This document shows positions 61,364-64,000 of a DNA stretch of 64,000 bases, in pieces. How positions within the stretch are numbered: position 1 is the first letter of the stretch; every line of letters begins with the position of its first letter. The stretch is from NCBI GenBank assembly GCA_947499595.1, contig CANMOY010000005.1, forward strand, positions 1 to 64,000, written 5' to 3'. Origin of the DNA: an uncultured Mesonia sp. Lineage in GTDB: Bacteria > Bacteroidota > Bacteroidia > Flavobacteriales > Flavobacteriaceae. Position numbers and translations under genes: made by a program. The notes below the pieces were generated by a model. It did not search any database. It was given only the letters and a program-made list of their open reading frames with translations, and was not told the DNA's origin.

Positions 61364-61391
61364 AGCTTATTTAATCGCTTAGTACTTTATA

Positions 61392-61419
61392 CAAAATTAG
61401 CGGTTATAGATTTGACAAA
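61392..61419 (-). promoter_or_regulatory. Promoter of the reductase-ferredoxin operon
   Basis: Minus strand: TTTG (61419-61416), 16-base spacer, TAATTTTG (61399-61392), 28 bp before the reductase start. Confidence 0.5.
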
Positions 61420-61431
61420 GAATGACAATTA

Positions 61432-61686
61432 TCAATTTGATAATTCGGGAGCAACGTTGATTACTTTATCAATTTGCGGAGCATATTTTTTGATGGTCAT
61501 TTCTACTCCAGATTTTAAAGTCATTTGATTTACACTACAACCCACGCAAGCTCCTTCAAGTTGCACGCGCACTATATTTTCTTTTTCGTCGATATCAAGC
61601 AAAGAAATATCTCCCCCGTCATTCTTTAAGAAAGGTCTAATTTCTTCTAGTGCCTTTTCTACCTTTTTCCTAAGTTCTAAATTCAT
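61432..61686 (-). CDS. NifU-like Fe-S scaffold protein
   Basis: 84 residues from ATG 61686 (MNLELRKKVEKALEEIRPFL); a start at 61716 would overlap the mrp end more. The single NifU C-terminal domain: RPFLKNDGGDISLLD and GACVGCSVNQMTLKSGVE with C47/C50 binding an Fe-S cluster. It assembles or carries Fe-S clusters. It follows the Mrp-type ATPase, which has a similar job. Confidence 0.92.
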   Translation of the reverse strand: MNLELRKKVEKALEEIRPFLKNDGGDISLLDIDEKENIVRVQLEGACVGCSVNQMTLKSGVEMTIKKYAPQIDKVINVAPELSN

Positions 61687-61694
61687 TCTCTTTC

Positions 61695-62828
61695 CTATTT
61701 TTTTACAGCACTGCAACCTGCCATAGTGGTTATTTTGATAGCTTCGGTAGGTGGCAATCCTTCGTTTCTTGCTACGGTTTCTTGCACTACCTGCTTGGTA
61801 ATAGCCTCAATTGCTTGAGCGCTTGGCGTTTCTTTCTGTAACGCAGCCGGTCTACCTATGTCGCCAGCTTCACGAATACTTTGCACCAACGGAAGTTCTC
61901 CTAAAAAAGGAATTTCTAGGTCTTCTGCTAAGTTTTTAGCTCCGTGTTTTCCGAAGATGTAATATTTATTGTCTGGTAATTCTTCAGGCGTAAAATAGGC
62001 CATATTTTCAACTATACCGATAACAGGAACATTGATACTTTCTTGTCTGAACATCGCCACACCCTTTTTTGCATCGGCCAATGCTACATTTTGCGGTGTG
62101 CTTACCATTACTGCTCCTGTAATAGGTAAAGATTGCATGATAGACAAGTGGATATCTCCTGTACCTGGAGGCAAATCGATTAAAAGAAAATCAAGCTCAC
62201 CCCAATCGGCATCAAAGATCATTTGGTTTAAAGCTTTCGCCGCCATAGGTCCGCGCCAGATTACCGCTTGGTTGGGTTGGGTAAAAAATCCTATTGAAAG
62301 AATTTTTACTCCGTGATTTTCAACTGGCTTCATCTTAGATTTACCATTGACTTGTACAGACAGCGGTCTTTCGCGTTCTACGTCAAACATAATGGTTGCC
62401 GAAGGGCCATAAATATCCGCGTCAAGCAGACCCACTTTAAATCCTTTACTGGCTAAACTAACCGCTAGGTTAGCGGTAACAGTAGATTTACCTACCCCAC
62501 CTTTACCAGATGCCACCGCAACAATATTTTTAATACCGGGTATAGGTTTACCTTTAATTTCATTTTTTGGTTTAGAAGGAGCGTTTACTTTCACGTTCAC
62601 TTTTACCTTAGCTTTGGCATACACATGTTCATGAATTGCCTTCATCACATCTACCTCTGCTCGTTTTTTTATGTGCAAAGCCGGTGTGGTCAACTCAAGA
62701 TCGACCACAACCTCATCACCAAAAGTAACGATGTTCTTTACTGCACCACTCTCTACCATATTTTGGCCTTCACCAGAAACGCTTATTTTTTCTAGGGCCT
62801 TATAAATATCTTGTTTATTTAATTTCAT
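61695..62828 (-). CDS. Mrp/ApbC-family Fe-S cluster carrier ATPase
   Basis: 377 residues. N-terminal MIP18/DUF59 domain (1-85), then deviant Walker A SGKGGVGKST (107-116), DADIYGPS, and DLPPGTGDIHLS. The C-terminal GCSAVKK is conserved in this phylum. It transfers Fe-S clusters using ATP. In an apparent pair with the NifU-like gene; a -7-like TATATTTG lies upstream on the minus strand at 62879-62886. Confidence 0.93.
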   Translation of the reverse strand: MKLNKQDIYKALEKISVSGEGQNMVESGAVKNIVTFGDEVVVDLELTTPALHIKKRAEVDVMKAIHEHVYAKAKVKVNVKVNAPSKPKNEIKGKPIPGIKNIVAVASGKGGVGKSTVTANLAVSLASKGFKVGLLDADIYGPSATIMFDVERERPLSVQVNGKSKMKPVENHGVKILSIGFFTQPNQAVIWRGPMAAKALNQMIFDADWGELDFLLIDLPPGTGDIHLSIMQSLPITGAVMVSTPQNVALADAKKGVAMFRQESINVPVIGIVENMAYFTPEELPDNKYYIFGKHGAKNLAEDLEIPFLGELPLVQSIREAGDIGRPAALQKETPSAQAIEAITKQVVQETVARNEGLPPTEAIKITTMAGCSAVKK

Positions 62829-62928
62829 GAAGTATATCTATTTTATAATGAGCACTTAATTTGGATTAAGTCTAAATGCAAATATAAGATTTAAGCTTCT
62901 AACTATAAAGCCCTTTAAGAGGCATTTA

Positions 62929-63264
62929 TTAATTATCTAAAGACAACATAGGAGGCTGCCAAAAATACTTTTGAAAGTTATGCACTTGGTTGTTTTTAAC
63001 GCTAATTCCTTCTGCTTCAAGCTGGGCTTGCATGGCTTGAGAACCCATAAAATGAGCTTTACCTGTGAGCATTCCGTTTCTATTGACTACACGATGAGCT
63101 GGAATATCTATATTGCCGGCACTGGCATTTAAAGCATAACCTACCACCCGAGCACTTTTAGGCGAACCAATAGCTTTGGCTATGGCGCCATAGGAGGTTA
63201 CTCGCCCGTAGGGTATTTGACGAGTCATATGGTAAACGCGTTCATAAAAATCGCTTTGCGCCAT
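62929..63264 (-). CDS. Alkyltransferase-like protein (MGMT family without Cys)
   Basis: 111 residues. The MGMT DNA-binding fold is clear (VYHMTRQIPYGRVTSYGAIAKAIG, ARVVGYALNA). The active-site motif PCHR is PAHR (residues 55-58), so the acceptor cysteine is replaced by alanine. As in known ATL proteins (PWHR in E. coli), it should bind O6-alkylguanine and hand the lesion to nucleotide-excision repair instead of demethylating it. 10 bp after the LysE-like gene. Confidence 0.85.
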   Translation of the reverse strand: MAQSDFYERVYHMTRQIPYGRVTSYGAIAKAIGSPKSARVVGYALNASAGNIDIPAHRVVNRNGMLTGKAHFMGSQAMQAQLEAEGISVKNNQVHNFQKYFWQPPMLSLDN

Positions 63265-63274
63265 AGTTTTTTAC

Positions 63275-63895
63275 TTAATAAAAAATTCGGAGTAAAGTAA
63301 TTACGACCAAAATAAACATTAATCCAGCCATAAAGTAATTGCTGTATTTAGAGAAAGACTGATTGTGTTTTTCTATTTTCATAAAAGAAACCACATACAT
63401 ATACAAAGTAGTGAAAGTTCCTAAACTGGCAGCTAAAGCAAAAAGAACTATGGTCGTACGGCTAAAATTAAAATCATCTGCGTGAAAGGCGGCACTTATG
63501 GTTACAAAATAGGGTATAGGAAACACGTTTACAGCAGCAATCATCATACCTTTTACCAGATTGCGGGTTGATTCTTGTTTTTTAAGGGCTACCTTTTTAT
63601 TGGGTTTGCGTGCGGCTATAAAAAAATAAACGCCCATAATCAAGAAAACCACTAGACCTGCTCGCAAAATCATCTTTTGAACATAAGGATGATTAAATAT
63701 GTATTTGGCCATTAGAATGGCTACCAAAGCTTGAAAAAAAACAACTAAGGAAGCTCCCACAGCTACCCGTAAACCACTGCGTTTACCTTTGTTAACACAA
63801 GTTTTTGCCACCGTCATATTAACTAATCCCGGAGGAATAACGCCCACCATGGCAGCAAAATAAGTGATTACAATAAATTGGGCCGTGTCTAACAA
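63275..63895 (-). CDS. LysE/RhtB-type amino-acid exporter
   Basis: 206 residues with six predicted membrane helices and the family start FAAMVGVIPPGLVNMTVAKT. The start codon is TTG (63895), two codons after the in-frame stop of trmB, so translation may restart after that gene. An ATG at codon 16 lies inside the first helix and is less likely. It probably exports amino acids or a related metabolite; the substrate is unknown. Confidence 0.82.
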   Translation of the reverse strand: MLDTAQFIVITYFAAMVGVIPPGLVNMTVAKTCVNKGKRSGLRVAVGASLVVFFQALVAILMAKYIFNHPYVQKMILRAGLVVFLIMGVYFFIAARKPNKKVALKKQESTRNLVKGMMIAAVNVFPIPYFVTISAAFHADDFNFSRTTIVLFALAASLGTFTTLYMYVVSFMKIEKHNQSFSKYSNYFMAGLMFILVVITLLRIFY

Positions 63896-63898
63896 ATC

Positions 63899-64000
63899 TT
63901 AGTTTATCTTAAATCGAATATACGTAATTGGTTTGTTTTTTTCAAGATATTGTTTTTCATAGAAGGTCTGTATACCTACCACTTCTGGTGCACTGTATTC
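63899..64000 (-). CDS. trmB: tRNA (guanosine-N7)-methyltransferase, C-terminal end (partial)
   Basis: 34 in-frame codons enter from the window edge: EYSAPEVVGIQTFYEKQYLE, then KNKPITYIRFKIN and a stop. The TxYE...KxIxYxRF ending is typical of TrmB, which methylates G46 of tRNA. The rest lies beyond the window. Confidence 0.7.
   Translation of the reverse strand, partial: EYSAPEVVGIQTFYEKQYLEKNKPITYIRFKIN

Overview
The window looks like a chromosome segment of a Bacteroidota bacterium of the Flavobacteriia type. The evidence is a complete gldK-gldL-gldM-gldN set (type IX secretion and gliding), Bacteroidota-type promoters (TTTG, about 19 bases, TAnnTTTG), a DnaE with a fused proofreading exonuclease, a TIGR01201-like HU protein, and dispersed palindromic repeats between genes. 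The DNA is AT-rich. I see no rRNA, CRISPR array, prophage or intact transposase.

Region 0.3-15.7 kb (minus strand) is a surface-polysaccharide operon transcribed from wecC towards base 1. It holds UDP-ManNAc dehydrogenase, a Wzx flippase, two GT2 and two GT4 glycosyltransferases, two pyruvyltransferase-like proteins, an EpsG/Wzy-like polymerase, a PglC/WcaJ-type initiating phosphoglycosyl transferase, and a decoration block (GNAT, atypical PLP aminotransferase-fold protein, FemAB-like protein, N-terminally short NeuD/PglD-type acetyltransferase). Within the operon lies a broken four-helix-bundle (S23/IVP-like) gene. It is split by a GIY-YIG nuclease cassette with perfect 12-bp terminal inverted repeats, and the whole is bounded by 19-bp direct repeats. 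An HU-like gene stands alone upstream of the operon.

Regions 15.8-18.8 kb and 23.0-26.3 kb (and 1-300) are repeat fields. A ~215-bp element with several conserved hairpins (family A) alternates with a ~75-bp hairpin whose arms co-vary between copies (family B), in units of about 360-395 bp. Families C, D, E and F are also present. A decayed ParD/ParE-like toxin-antitoxin pair sits in the second field. Between the fields are DUF1328, CPXCG, ABC-F, DUF983 and a DAO/MnmC-like oxidoreductase.

Region 26.4-47.5 kb holds gldKLMN, an arginase-fold protein lacking half of its metal ligands, topA, miaB, a sigma-54-type activator with lptE, a TPR-like gene and secG, groES-groEL, and a polysaccharide export/assembly set: BY-kinase (Wzc-like), Wza-like lipoprotein and WbpM/CapD-like dehydratase. 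This set probably serves the same envelope polysaccharide as the first locus.

Region 47.6-64 kb is mostly housekeeping: dnaE, trxA, a DUF58 protein, tRNA-Asp, rpsP-rimM-trmN6, an acyl-CoA dehydrogenase, ferredoxin with its reductase, NifU-like and Mrp Fe-S proteins, an alkyltransferase-like protein, a LysE-type transporter and the 3' end of trmB. Next to tRNA-Asp, a second GIY-YIG ORF abuts a wrecked tRNA-Asp copy, and a MITE-like element interrupts the duplicated flank, with the paralogous flank as an empty-site control. A CPBP-protease pseudogene lies before the acyl-CoA dehydrogenase gene.

The most unusual content is the pair of minimal GIY-YIG ORFs at disrupted targets and the A/B structured-repeat system.
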